Source: Bradyrhizobium sediminis
GTDB lineage: Bacteria; Pseudomonadota; Alphaproteobacteria; Rhizobiales; Xanthobacteraceae
Assembly (NCBI RefSeq): GCF_018736105.1
Contig: NZ_CP076135.1
Coordinates: 4,524,001 to 4,588,000 of the forward strand
Direction: 5' to 3'
DNA length: 64,000 nucleotides
In this document: piece by piece, positions 10,037 to 20,272 of the stretch
Numbering within the stretch: the first letter of the stretch is position 1
Layout of the letters: every line of letters begins with the position of its first letter
Made by a program: the position numbers and the translations under genes
Notes under the pieces: model-generated
The model's input: the letters and a program-made list of their open reading frames with translations, nothing else
Told to the model about the DNA's origin: nothing
The model's database searches: none

Positions 10037-10500
10037 CTAGCGCCGGCCCGGGCACCAGCCATGCGAATGAAAACGCGTCAAGATCAAGAGACCCGGTTCT
10101 GATTCAATCAGAACCGGGCTCCATGGTCTGCTTCTCGCCGCCGCTATCGCCTCCCTGGCAGCGCCGAGCGCGCGCCGGGCGCGAGCCTTCGCATCCGCCG
10201 TCATGACAAGCTCGGCGGTCGGAACTTCGATGCTGACGGCGATATCCGACGGCATCGCACGTATCAGCGAGACCAGGTCGATGCCGCCCTCCCCGGGAAA
10301 CATCCGCTAGGCATGGATCATTTCTTCCGTGGTCGCCGGCCGTTCGGCCGGGCCGTCGCATGCGGCCAGTAGTGAAGCCGGTGCGCGGGAATTGCAGCAA
10401 TTTCGCCGATCGAACTGTTCGATCTGTCGAAGTGTAACGCATCCACCAGGACCCCTGGCATTTGCCTGTCCGGTTTGCGCGACAATAGCGCTGGCCGTCG
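10037..10500 (-). pseudogene. Decayed sugar-phosphate isomerase/epimerase (TIM-barrel) fragment
   Basis: Three reading frames together give the C-terminal third of a xylose-isomerase-like TIM-barrel protein. A piece ending AIVAQTGQANA lies around 10495-10457; GVLVDALHFDRS through RLHYWPH runs from 10455 to 10360 in another frame; DGPAERPATTEEMIHA follows in a third frame from 10357. A TAG stop at 10309-10307 then interrupts before RMFPGEGGIDLVSLIRAMP. The N-terminal two thirds are absent and the MarR gene sits just upstream. The match is to remembered family patterns (LVDALHF, HY.Q.CDAP, LPGEG.IDL). At least two frameshifts and one stop make it a relic. Confidence 0.75.
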
Positions 10501-10523
10501 CAAGAGCGCCGGACGAACCTGGC

Positions 10524-10991
10524 TTAACGAATCAACGGGCTTTCCCAGACGAGAGACAGGAGCTCTTTGAGCTGTGCGAAACGCCTGGGCCCGAGCTCGG
10601 CGCTCCACTCGCGCTCGACGTCGCGGAGAATGTCGTGGATTTTTGAATATGCGGCACGTCCACGTTTGGTGAAGTGGACGACGCGCGCGCTGCCCTCGTC
10701 CGGCACGTCGGACCGGACGATATAACCAAGGCCTTCGAGGCTCCCGAGCAGCTGGTTGATGGCTTGCTTGCTCATGCCGGAGCGCTCGGCGAGCGTTCCT
10801 GGGCGAACCCCATCCGGACCGGGAAAATTCAGCACCGCCATATGTGGCAGGCGCAGCTCGTCAAAACCGGCCGCGTTGAGTTCCTTGATAAGGCGGCGCT
10901 GGATTGCCTGGGCCGGGACGCGGAGTAGTGCGCCGATGAGCATATCCCTCGTTTCGACTGGTGAACTTTTTGGCGATGACGTCATTGACAA
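10524..10991 (-). CDS. MarR family transcriptional regulator
   Basis: A 155-residue winged-helix protein. The DNA-binding region is GTLAERSGMSKQAINQLLGSLEGLGYIVRS followed by the wing and HFTKRGRAAYSKI. It is divergent from the cupin gene, with two palindromic sites between them, so it probably represses the cupin gene and itself and responds to a small ligand (inference from MarR practice). The start could be at 10991, 10985 or 10943 (MLIGALLRVPAQA); the longest is given. It abuts a pseudogene downstream. Confidence 0.88.
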   Translation of the reverse strand: MSMTSSPKSSPVETRDMLIGALLRVPAQAIQRRLIKELNAAGFDELRLPHMAVLNFPGPDGVRPGTLAERSGMSKQAINQLLGSLEGLGYIVRSDVPDEGSARVVHFTKRGRAAYSKIHDILRDVEREWSAELGPRRFAQLKELLSLVWESPLIR

Positions 10992-11003
10992 TTGACAGCC
11001 TAA

Positions 11004-11040
11004 GTAAATTGCATTTACAGTTCAAGTCAATGCAATTTAC
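11004..11040. promoter_or_regulatory. Double palindromic operator between marR and cupin genes
   Basis: Two related 15-bp sites, GTAAATTGCATTTAC at 11004-11018 and GTCAATGCAATTTAC at 11026-11040, start 22 bases apart, about two helical turns. Their outer 12 bases also form a perfect inverted repeat (11004-11015 and 11029-11040). TTGACA occurs at 10985-10990 and 10992-10997, so the sites overlap the likely cupin promoter. They are probable MarR-binding sites. Confidence 0.7.
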
Positions 11041-11054
11041 CGCAGGAGACGCTC

Positions 11055-11531
11055 ATGCTGCAAGAGGCCATCGATCTCCGCGTCAATCCTTCCGACGAGA
11101 CCATCCATCTCGGGCCGCTCGCGGTGCGCTTCCTGCTCACCGCAGACAACTCGGGCGGCAGCATCGCGGCCTTTGAGCTCATTGTCCCCGGCGCGTCGCG
11201 CCTGGCGGCTCCAACGCATAGCCACGACCATTATGAAGAGACGATCTACGGCATCGACGGAGTGTTGACCTGGACCGTCGCCGGAAAACAAATCGACGTC
11301 GGGCCGGGGCAGGCGCTATGCATTCCGCGAGGCGCCATTCACCGGTTCGATAATAACGGAAGCCGGGACGTGAAGGCACTCTGCGTGATCACACCAGCCG
11401 CGATAGGTCCGCAGTATTTCCGCGAGTCTGCCGAGGTGATCGACGCGGCGGCTGGCGGTCCACCGGACCGAGCAAAGATGGCGGAGATCATGCGCCGACA
11501 CGGCCTCACGCCGGCTCCGCCTCAGGCGTAG
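11055..11531 (+). CDS. Cupin domain protein
   Basis: A 158-residue single-cupin protein. Motif 1 is HSHDHYEETIYGIDGVLTW, giving the His/His/Glu metal ligands, and motif 2 is IPRGAIHRFDN, giving the last His. Such proteins range from dioxygenases to ligand-binding proteins and quercetinase-like enzymes; nothing here fixes the substrate. The ATG at 11055 is preceded by GCAGGAGACGCTC. It is divergent from a MarR repressor, so expression is probably induced by a small molecule that the protein may metabolise. Confidence 0.85.
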   Translation: MLQEAIDLRVNPSDETIHLGPLAVRFLLTADNSGGSIAAFELIVPGASRLAAPTHSHDHYEETIYGIDGVLTWTVAGKQIDVGPGQALCIPRGAIHRFDNNGSRDVKALCVITPAAIGPQYFRESAEVIDAAAGGPPDRAKMAEIMRRHGLTPAPPQA

Positions 11532-11753
11532 CGCTCGGGAGCGGGCATTCCGGCCGCGAAGTTCTCGCAGATGCAAGTACCGCGCTCATTTGAATTGCGA
11601 GCGCGTGAGTGAATGTCTGCCACCACGCAGCTCGGACCACCAAACGATTATTCCCGCCCTTCTGAAGGAATTTGCAATGTTCTATCGCTCATCCAGGCGA
11701 CCAGCAAACAAGCGGCGGCCTCCTTTGCCTGCGCCCCCGGGTGAAGTGAGAAA

Positions 11754-12107
11754 TCACGACCACTTGTGAAAAATGAAGAACGCCCCCGCCGCGATCAGCG
11801 CGAAACCCAATCCGTGATTCCAGCCCAGTGGCTCCTTCAGATACAGCACCGAGAAGCCGGCGAACACCACCAGCGTGATCACCTCCTGCATGGTCTTGAG
11901 CTGCGCCGCGGAATAGACCGCGTTGCCCCAGCGGTTGGCCGGCACCGCGAGCCAGTATTCGAAGAACGCGATGCCCCAGCTCGCCACCACCGCGAGCGGC
12001 AGCCAGCTCCCCTTGAACTTGAGATGGCCGTACCACGCAAAGGTCATGAAGACGTTGGAGGCAAACAGCATGAGAACCGGCAACACGGCGGGCGAAGTGG
12101 TGGGCAT
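11754..12107 (-). CDS. DMT family small membrane protein (DUF486)
   Basis: A 117-residue protein with four predicted membrane helices and the DUF486 hallmarks FMTFAWYGHLKF, WGIAFFEYWLAVPANR and AQLKTMQEVITLVVFA. The family is related to drug/metabolite-type small transporters but its function is unknown. It stands alone on the minus strand; the gaps on both sides (222 and 204 bases) show no other gene. Confidence 0.88.
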   Translation of the reverse strand: MPTTSPAVLPVLMLFASNVFMTFAWYGHLKFKGSWLPLAVVASWGIAFFEYWLAVPANRWGNAVYSAAQLKTMQEVITLVVFAGFSVLYLKEPLGWNHGLGFALIAAGAFFIFHKWS

Positions 12108-12311
12108 GAACGTCCTTTCGAAAGGTCCGCGGCTGAACGGATCAGCATGGAACCCGGTTCCATCGGCAATCGGGTATCATTTGATGCAACAGATCGGAAA
12201 TCCGCCTCGATCGAGTCAACCGCCTTTTAGGGCTGGCGCAGGAAATCCTTCCGATGTTGCAACCATGCGTCATGCTGCGGCCCTTACTCTCGTCACGCAA
12301 CGAGGCCAGAC

Positions 12312-13127
12312 ATGCAGTTCGACTGGCGCGCAATCTCCGGGCCGGCCCTGACGACAGCGACGGCGCTGCTCGCCTTCCTGGTCGATCGCAATCTCGTTGC
12401 GGTGCCCAACCCCGCGCCGCTGTTCGTCTGCATCGTGGCGTTCGCGGCTTCGCTGAGCGGCATCGCCTCCGGGCTCACCAGCGCCGCCATTGCGGTGGTT
12501 TCGTCCGCGCTGTTCTTCCTCAACCATCGCGCGACGCCGGGCTACGACATATCCGACCTGGTGCGCATGGTGCTGCTGGCGCTGACCGCGGCCGGCACCG
12601 CCGTCATCACCGGCCTGCTGCGCCAGAAATGGGTCGACGCCTTCGCCTGGCAGCACCGGCATTACGCCACCGCGGAGCGGCTGCGGGCGGCGCTGGACCA
12701 GGTCGACATCGGCATCGTGCTGCTCGATTCCGACACCCGCGCCGAATTCATCAACCGCGCCTTCCGCAGCTATTTCTCGCTTCCCGATGCGAAGGCCGAC
12801 AGCAAGCCGCCCTTCATCGCGCTGATGTATCACGGCCGCGATACCGGCGCGTTCGAGCTGCCGGAGGACGAGTTGAGCGCCTTCATCGCCCGGCGCACCG
12901 AGATGATACGGTCGGGCGATTCGACGCCGATCAACATCAACCTCAGGGATGGACAGGTGCTGCGCTTCAGCTGCACGGCGTTGCCCGACGGCGGACGCAT
13001 GCTGAGCTACACGCCGGTGACCGACCTGGTGCGCCACACCGACGACCCCGCCAGCGCCGACTACTACCGGTCGCTGCGCGGCGGCGGCGAACGCAGCCTC
13101 GCCCGGCACCTGCGCGCCGCCGAATAG
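12312..13127 (+). CDS. Membrane-anchored PAS domain protein without output domain
   Basis: A 271-residue protein. The first roughly 110 residues contain about four hydrophobic helices (TALLAFLVDRNLVAV, LFVCIVAFAASLSGIASG, AAIAVVSSALFFL, VLLALTAAGTAVITGLL), like the DUF4118 membrane sensor region of KdpD-type kinases. A PAS-like domain follows (LRAALDQVDIGIVLLDSDTRAEFINRAF). There is no histidine-kinase, GGDEF, EAL or HTH module, so it may signal through a partner or be a truncated kinase. No regulator gene is adjacent. Confidence 0.7.
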   Translation: MQFDWRAISGPALTTATALLAFLVDRNLVAVPNPAPLFVCIVAFAASLSGIASGLTSAAIAVVSSALFFLNHRATPGYDISDLVRMVLLALTAAGTAVITGLLRQKWVDAFAWQHRHYATAERLRAALDQVDIGIVLLDSDTRAEFINRAFRSYFSLPDAKADSKPPFIALMYHGRDTGAFELPEDELSAFIARRTEMIRSGDSTPININLRDGQVLRFSCTALPDGGRMLSYTPVTDLVRHTDDPASADYYRSLRGGGERSLARHLRAAE

Positions 13128-13244
13128 CAGGCCGATCCAGCATCGAACCGAGATTGATCCTCTCCGGCGCTGTCTCTAATAAGGGCGCACCGTCATCGGC
13201 CGGCGCGCGCCGATGACGCTTCCTCCATCCATGCAGGATCACCA

Positions 13245-13706
13245 ATGCCCAGCGACCTCTCGATCCGTTTCGTCACCCGGCGGGACTACGACCAATGGCT
13301 GCCCTTGTGGGACGGATACAACGCGTTTTACGGGCGCTCGGGCGCGACCGCGCTTTCCCCCGACATCACGCGAATGACGTGGGCACGCTTCTTCGATGCC
13401 TATGAGCCGGTGCACGGGCTGGTCGCCGAGAGTGGCGGAGAATTGCTCGGCCTCACGCACTATCTCTTCCACCGCAGCACCACGGCCATCGAGCCGAGTT
13501 GTTATCTGCAGGATCTGTTCACCAGCGAGGCCGCGCGCGGCAAAGGCGTCGGACGAGCGCTGATCAACGGCGTCTATGAGCAGGCGAAACTTGCCGGATT
13601 ATCGCGGGTCTACTGGCAAACCCACGAAACCAACCTCACCGCGATGCAGCTTTACGACAAGGTGGCGGAGCGCTCCGGATTTGTCGTCTACCGCAAGCTG
13701 TTTTGA
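13245..13706 (+). CDS. GNAT family N-acetyltransferase
   Basis: A 153-residue acetyltransferase. The acetyl-CoA binding segment is LQDLFTSEAARGKGVGRALINGVYEQAK, with the R-x-x-G-x-G/A pattern, followed by VYWQTHETNLTAMQLYDKVAERSGFVVYRK, typical of small-molecule or amino-acid acetyltransferases. ATG 13245 has AGGA about 10 bases upstream. The substrate is unknown. Confidence 0.88.
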   Translation: MPSDLSIRFVTRRDYDQWLPLWDGYNAFYGRSGATALSPDITRMTWARFFDAYEPVHGLVAESGGELLGLTHYLFHRSTTAIEPSCYLQDLFTSEAARGKGVGRALINGVYEQAKLAGLSRVYWQTHETNLTAMQLYDKVAERSGFVVYRKLF

Positions 13707-13942
13707 CGGGCTTCGGCCGGGCAAGGCCTGTGGATAAGTCCGCCTGTCATGCCGGCGTAACAAAGCAAGGTTAGGTTGCGCTCGCGTCTGATCAGGCCCC
13801 CCGTCACAGATCACGCGCCCCAAGCGGTCCCCGTCAGTCGCCGCGTCTGACCGGGGCCGCATTTTTTTGCGGTGCCGTTTGTTGCGTTGCGTATAACCCC
13901 CGCGGCGCGATCGCCGCGCCAGCGTCCAGGTTCGACCGCCGC

Positions 13943-14779
13943 ATGATCCGCGTCACAGCCATCGCCCTTGCCTTCGTCGCCCTCACGCTGGTGCTGCTGC
14001 CGTTCCAGCTGATCGGCCTCGCCTTCGACCTGCGGCTGCAGCGGAGCATTCCCCACCTGTATCACCGCATGCTGTGCGCGCTGATCGGGGTGCGGATCCG
14101 CGAGGTCGGCCTGCGAACGGCCGATAGCCCGGCGCTGATCCTGTCCAACCACGCATCGTGGCTGGACATCTGCGTCATTTCGGCGCTCGGGCCGGTGGTG
14201 TTCGTCGCCAAGAGCGAGGTCGCGGGCTGGCCGCTGCTGGGCTGGCTGGCGAAACTGCAGCGAACCATCTTCATCAACCGGCAGGCGCGGCATCAGACCG
14301 GGGCGGCGACACGCGAGATCGCCGGCCGGCTGCTCGGCGGCGACGCGGTGGTGCTGTTTGCCGAGGGCACCTCGAGCGACGGCATCCGCGTGCTGCCGTT
14401 CCGCTCCTCGCTGGTCGGCGCGGTGCATCACGCGCTCGGCACTTCGGCGCACCACACCCACGTCACCGTGCAGCCGATGTCGCTGGCCTATGTCAGCTTC
14501 AGCGGCGTGCCGTTGGGCCGGGCCTTGCGCGAGCGGGTGGCGTGGTACGGCGACGCCGACCTGATTCCGCATCTGGCCCGCGTGCTGGCGTCGGGCGCCG
14601 TCGACGTCACCGTGAGCTGGGGCGAGGCGGTCGCCTACGACATCAGCGCGGATCGCAAGGCGATCGCGCGCGACGCCGAACGATCGGTGCGCCGCATGAC
14701 CGCAGCGGCGCTGCGAAATGCGCCGGCCGCGCCGGCTCCGGCCTCCGGACGGTTGCAGCCGCTGCCCGCGCAGGCCTGA
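13943..14779 (+). CDS. Lysophospholipid/1-acylglycerol-3-phosphate acyltransferase (PlsC family)
   Basis: A 278-residue membrane-associated acyltransferase. An N-terminal hydrophobic helix (residues about 5-28) precedes the catalytic NHASWLD motif with His70 and Asp75. The KSEVAGWPLLGWLAKLQ region and the substrate motif FAEGTSSDG (139-147) follow. It would acylate lysophosphatidic acid or, as in OlsA homologues, lyso-ornithine lipid; no olsB is nearby, so the acceptor is unresolved. The aldo/keto reductase gene follows 90 bases later in the same direction. Confidence 0.88.
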   Translation: MIRVTAIALAFVALTLVLLPFQLIGLAFDLRLQRSIPHLYHRMLCALIGVRIREVGLRTADSPALILSNHASWLDICVISALGPVVFVAKSEVAGWPLLGWLAKLQRTIFINRQARHQTGAATREIAGRLLGGDAVVLFAEGTSSDGIRVLPFRSSLVGAVHHALGTSAHHTHVTVQPMSLAYVSFSGVPLGRALRERVAWYGDADLIPHLARVLASGAVDVTVSWGEAVAYDISADRKAIARDAERSVRRMTAAALRNAPAAPAPASGRLQPLPAQA

Positions 14780-14869
14780 CCCGCGCGGCAGCGCCGCGCC
14801 TTGCGGCTGCAGCGCGGCCGGGCCACAATATCGTCCCGTCTCGCGCCTCCATCCGCACAGGATCGATCC

Positions 14870-15811
14870 ATGCAAATTCGCAATCTCGGCGGCTCCGGCC
14901 TGCGCGTTTCCGCCGTCGGCCTCGGCTGCAACAATTTCGGCCAGCGCACCGACCTCGAGACCTCGCGCAAGGTGATTCACAGGGCGATCGACCTCGGCAT
15001 CACTTTGTTCGACACCGCCGACATCTACGCGGGGATGGGCGGTTCGGAGACCGTGCTGGGCGAAGTGCTCGGCGACCGCCGCAAGGACATCGTGCTGGCG
15101 ACCAAATACTCCAAGCCGATGGCGACCGACGGCACCAGGCAGGGCGCGTCGCGGCGCTACATCATGTCGGCGGTCGAGGCCAGCCTGAAGCGGCTGAAGA
15201 CCGACTACATCGATCTCTACCAGCAGCACGAATACGATCCCTTGACGCCGATCGAGGAAAGCTTGCGGGCGCTGGACGACCTGATCCGGCAGGGCAAGGT
15301 GCGCTACATCGGCAATTCGAACTTTCCGGCCTGGCGCATCGCCGAGGCCGAACTCACCGCGCGGCAGATGAACGTCAACCGGTTCGTATCGTGTCAGGAC
15401 GAATACAGCCTGGTCGTGCGCGACATCGAAAAGGATCTGCTGCCGGCGGCGCAGGAATACAGGCTCGGGCTGCTGCCGTTCTTCCCGCTGGCGAGCGGCC
15501 TGCTGACCGGCAAATACCGGCGCGGCGCCGCAGCACCCGCCGACACCCGCTTTGCCAAGGCGCCCGCGCTGCGCGACCGCTACGTCACGCCGCGCAACGA
15601 GGACATCGTCGAGAAGCTGCAGGCCTTCGCGCAAGCGCGCGGCCACAGCATGCTCGAGCTGGCGTTCTCCTGGCTGGCGTCGCAACCGCAGGTGTCGAGC
15701 GTGATCGCCGGCGCCACCCGCGTCGAGCAGGTCGAGCAGAACGTCAAGGCGATCGGCTGGACGCTGAGCGCGGAGGAGCTTGCGGAGATCGACGGGATTA
15801 CGAAGGGGTGA
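14870..15811 (+). CDS. Aldo/keto reductase
   Basis: A 313-residue NADPH-dependent reductase of the Tas/YajO-like group. The catalytic tetrad is visible: Asp48 and Tyr53 in LFDTADIYAGMGGSE, Lys79 in LATKYSKPM, and the histidine in DLYQQHEYDP. ATG 14870 begins MQIRNLGGSGLRVSAVGLG, the usual family start; a longer frame from 14801 lacks a ribosome site. The carbonyl substrate is not deducible. Confidence 0.92.
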   Translation: MQIRNLGGSGLRVSAVGLGCNNFGQRTDLETSRKVIHRAIDLGITLFDTADIYAGMGGSETVLGEVLGDRRKDIVLATKYSKPMATDGTRQGASRRYIMSAVEASLKRLKTDYIDLYQQHEYDPLTPIEESLRALDDLIRQGKVRYIGNSNFPAWRIAEAELTARQMNVNRFVSCQDEYSLVVRDIEKDLLPAAQEYRLGLLPFFPLASGLLTGKYRRGAAAPADTRFAKAPALRDRYVTPRNEDIVEKLQAFAQARGHSMLELAFSWLASQPQVSSVIAGATRVEQVEQNVKAIGWTLSAEELAEIDGITKG

Positions 15812-15839
15812 AGATGGATTGAGACGGCGACGGCCTGCT

Positions 15840-15977
15840 CCCTCTCCCCGCTCTTCGCGGGGAGAGGGTTGGGGTGAGGGGCTCTCTCCGCGCATTCACC
15901 TTATTGATGCTCCTGTACCCCCTCACCCGGATCGCATCTGCGATGCGATCCGACCTCTCCCCGCAAGCGGGGCGAGG
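15840..15977. repeat. Dispersed palindromic repeat, family A
   Basis: The left arm (CCTCTCCCCGCTCTTCGCGGGGAGAGG) and right arm (GACCTCTCCCCGCAAGCGGGG) are themselves palindromic and complementary to each other, with CCCTCACCC/GGGGTGAGGGG cores. It lies between the aldo/keto reductase stop and the broken DUF559 gene. Confidence 0.85.
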
Positions 15978-15995
15978 CTAAGAGGCAGCAGGGCC

Positions 15996-16356
15996 TTACT
16001 GCAATAGCTCGGCTTGAATCGTCATCAGGACGCCTTCGAGATTACCAAGCACTTCGTTGTTCCAGAATCGAAGGGACTTTGTAACCTTCCTCGGTCAACC
16101 GACGATCACGGATGGCATCCGCAACAGATTCATTATGCTGCCCGCCGTCGACCTCAACAACAAGACGTCTTTCCCGACAGACGAAATCACAGACGTAGCC
16201 GCTTATCGGTTGCTGGCGGACGAACTTATGTCCGTCGACCTGCCGATTGCGAATACGATTCCAGAGAACAGTCTCCGCGTCGGTTTGATTGACGCGTAGC
16301 TTTCTTGCGATTCGGATCGTCTTGCGATCTGGCCCGCGCATCGCCTTGCCCCTCAC
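15996..16356 (-). pseudogene. DUF559 (endonuclease-like) gene with a +1 frameshift
   Basis: The intact part (16356 to about 16075) encodes LRVNQTDAETVLWNRIRNRQ, HKFVRQQPISGYVCDFVC and the nuclease-like LVVEVDGGQHNE, all hallmarks of DUF559, a Vsr/PD-(D/E)xK-related family. At the GGG run 16073-16075 one extra base throws the frame. Removing it restores VLRFWNNEVLGNLEGVL, the standard family C-terminus, ending at a TAA at 15998-15996. Without correction the protein stops early after 104 residues. It is either a decayed gene or an assembly error. Family A repeats lie directly at both ends. Confidence 0.8.
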
Positions 16357-16414
16357 CCGGAGGCGGCGCTACGCACCGCCTCCGACCTCTCCCCGCCAAG
16401 AGCGGGGAGAGGTT
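16350..16414. repeat. Dispersed palindromic repeat, family A (short copy)
   Basis: Contains CCCTCACCC, the internal palindrome GGAGGCGGCGCTACGCACCGCCTCC, and the arm GACCTCTCCCCGCCAAGAGCGGGGAGAGG. It overlaps the first codons of the broken DUF559 gene and ends about 10 bases from the DUF1501 stop. Confidence 0.8.
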
Positions 16415-16424
16415 AAACGAGAAC

Positions 16425-17650
16425 CTACCCCACCAGCCCCTTGATCGGCTTCACCGGCGCGCTGTCGGGAAATACCGCCTCCGCCAGCACACGCTCGGCG
16501 AGGCCGAGATGGTCGTGCAGCACGCCCTTGATGACCGCGCGCAGGTCGGTGGTCGGCGCGAGGTCGCGGCCCTGGTAGAGACTGGCGGGCTTCAGCCCCG
16601 GCCAGTCGGAGATCACCCGCCCGCCTTTCACCGCGCCGCCGGCCAGCAGCGCCACGGTGCCGGTGCCGTGGTCGGTGCCCTCGGTGCCGTTGATGCGCGC
16701 GGTGCGGCCGAACTCGGTGGCGACCACCACCACGGTGTCGCGCCAGCGCGCAGCCAGGCCGCTTTCGAATTCCGCCAGCGCGCCGTCGAGGCCCGACAGC
16801 AACTGCGCCAGCCGGCCGACCGCGCCGCCTTCATTGGCATGGGTATCCCAGCCGTCGAACGCCAGCGCCGCGATCCGCGGGCCGTCGTCCGCCGACATCA
16901 GCTTGGCGGCGCCGCGCGCCACCAGCTTCATCGCAGCAGCACCGCCCGCGCCCGGCTTCGGCTTCATGTCGTCGCCTTGCGCCGCCTTGTCGAGCTGCAG
17001 GCCTTGCGTCAGCGCCGTCGCCAGCGCGGGATCGCGATGCCGGTAGAGTTCGACCAGGCGGGCTGCGGTATCGTCGGCGGCTTGCGGCAAGTTGGCGGGC
17101 GCCCAGGCGACCGTAGGCGCCGCGCCGCGCAGCACCAGCGGCGTGGTCGGACCGATGGCGAGGCCGCCCATCACCCGCTCGCCTCTCGGCAAGGCTTCCA
17201 GCGCGCGGTTGAGCCAGCCGGATTGCACCCGGCCCGGCCCGGCAAAGCCGCTTTCGAGCACGTCCTGTCCGTCGAAATGCGAACGCTCGCGATACGGCGT
17301 CGCCACCGCATGGACCACCGCGGCATGCTTCTCGCGATACATCCGCGCGAATTCCGGCATCGACGGATGCAGCGCGAAGAATGAATCCAGCGCGGTCGCG
17401 GCGCGCGGGCCGCTCGAGGCCAACGCGATCGAGCCGTGCAGGCCGGCATAGTCGGGATCGCCTGTTGGCGCCACGGTGGCAAGGCCGTCCAGCGCGCCGC
17501 GCAGGATGACGATGACCAGCCGCGGATCGCGGCCGTCGGCGGCGCACGCGAATTTCGGCAGATAGGCCCAGGCCGCGAACGATGCGCCGCCGAGCAGCAG
17601 CGCGCGGCGCGAGGTTGCCGCCGATGTCGGGCATACGCTGCAATCCATCG

Positions 17651-17654
<4 letters not shown>
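16425..17654 (-). CDS. DUF1501 family protein, Tat-exported
   Basis: A 409-residue protein with the DUF1501 pattern: LVIVILRGALDGLATV, a HFDGQDVLESG segment, TVVVVATEFGRTARINGTEGTDHGTGTVALLAGG, and the C-terminal region. The family is distantly related to alkaline-phosphatase/sulfatase folds but has no assigned reaction. The N-terminus carries a twin-arginine signal, SRRALLLGGASFAAWAYLP (Arg16-Arg17), so it should be periplasmic. Its ATG overlaps the stop of the DUF1800 gene by four bases (ATGA), so the two are co-translated and probably work together. Confidence 0.9.
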
Positions 17655-19213
<1,559 letters not shown>

Positions 19214-19325
19214 CGGATTTCCCTGGACTGTCTGTTCGGCTTCTTTAGGCGTATGCTTTGCGCCGATCATAGACACCTTCGGGATGAACCCCGAATTAAA
19301 ACCAGCTCACGAAGCGCTTCGATTC

Positions 19326-19523
19326 ATGACAAATCGGTTAGAAATTCCGGCCCCGCGCCGCCTCACCTGCTCCGGCTGCGGAACCGAATTCACCTGCACC
19401 CTGTCGGGGCCCTGCTGGTGCGCCGAAGAGACCATTCGCCTGCCGATGCCGGTCGATGGCGGCGATTGCCTGTGCCGGGATTGTCTGCGGAAAGCGGCGG
19501 CGCAGGCGGCCGCAAGCCCGTAG
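19326..19523 (+). CDS. Small cysteine-rich protein (CWC-type)
   Basis: About 65 residues with cysteines spaced as in the Cys-rich CWC family: CSGCGTEFTC, then PCWCAEE, then CLCRDCL. The family is small, of unknown function and presumably binds a metal. It is divergent from the DUF1800 gene. An upstream in-frame ATG at 19284 would add 14 residues; neither start has a strong ribosome site. Confidence 0.65.
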   Translation: MTNRLEIPAPRRLTCSGCGTEFTCTLSGPCWCAEETIRLPMPVDGGDCLCRDCLRKAAAQAAASP

Positions 19524-19696
19524 TCTCAGGCATCGCCGTGAACGGTGCCGGATTCCCGTCCGGATCAAATTCGACGAGAATGCCGCGGCTGCGATTTACG
19601 CTTCGATTACCTTGCCCCGCACGACGACAAGGCGTCGACGGATGCGTTAACCCGCCAGGGTATATTTTGCCGCGGCAATCTCCGCGAGCATTCTCG

Positions 19697-20272
19697 ATGA
19701 CCCGCTTCATTCTTTATGTGTGCATGGCCTTCGTTACCGCCTTCGTCGGCGTGTCCTGGGCCTCGCGCGGCTTTCCGATGCGCTTCCCCAGCCCGGTCGG
19801 CGCCCAACCGCTGGAGCCGACCGTTAGTGCGACGTTTGGCGATAATAGCAGCGAGAAGAAACGCGAACGACTGGCTGAGCAACAGTTGCAGGATCCGGAA
19901 AACGCCAAACGTAACCCCTTGCGGGCGGATACTCTCCAGGCGGCCACCGGATATGCCCTGTCGCCGTGTGACAAGACAATGAAAGCCAACCTGGTCGCCG
20001 CCACACGGGCCTACGCAATGGCATATTCCGAAATCGGGAAATGCAACCCGATGTTCCGAAACTGCGATCCCGTATACGACAAGGCCAATGCAACTTATTC
20101 GACGCCGCTCGACTTGAGAGTGCGCGAGGCCTTGCACGAAGCGTTTGAGAAAGGCGGCGTCAGCAAGGCCGATTTCCCGCCCGGGCTGCAAATGGCGGTG
20201 ATGTCGCTCGCGAACAGCCAGGGCAACCCGATGTCCGCATGCGAGGGGCCAGCCGAGCAGGTCCGCCGGTGA
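19697..20272 (+). CDS. Unknown protein with N-terminal membrane/signal segment
   Basis: A 191-residue protein starting MTRFILYVCMAFVTAFVGVSWAS, a hydrophobic helix or signal, followed by a Gln/Glu-rich linker (KKRERLAEQQLQDPE). A more structured C-terminal domain has cysteines at SPCDKT, GKCNPMF, RNCDPVYD and SACEGP, which could form disulfides in the periplasm. I do not recognise the family. The upstream open frame is not counted because coding style only begins at the ATG at 19697. Its stop overlaps the GTG start of the next gene. Confidence 0.65.
   Translation: MTRFILYVCMAFVTAFVGVSWASRGFPMRFPSPVGAQPLEPTVSATFGDNSSEKKRERLAEQQLQDPENAKRNPLRADTLQAATGYALSPCDKTMKANLVAATRAYAMAYSEIGKCNPMFRNCDPVYDKANATYSTPLDLRVREALHEAFEKGGVSKADFPPGLQMAVMSLANSQGNPMSACEGPAEQVRR

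Noticed and set aside
13811..15895. A 694-codon minus-strand frame over the acyltransferase and aldo/keto reductase genes
   Set aside because: Low-complexity Arg/Asp/His composition and opposite two strongly supported enzymes; it also runs into repeat DNA.
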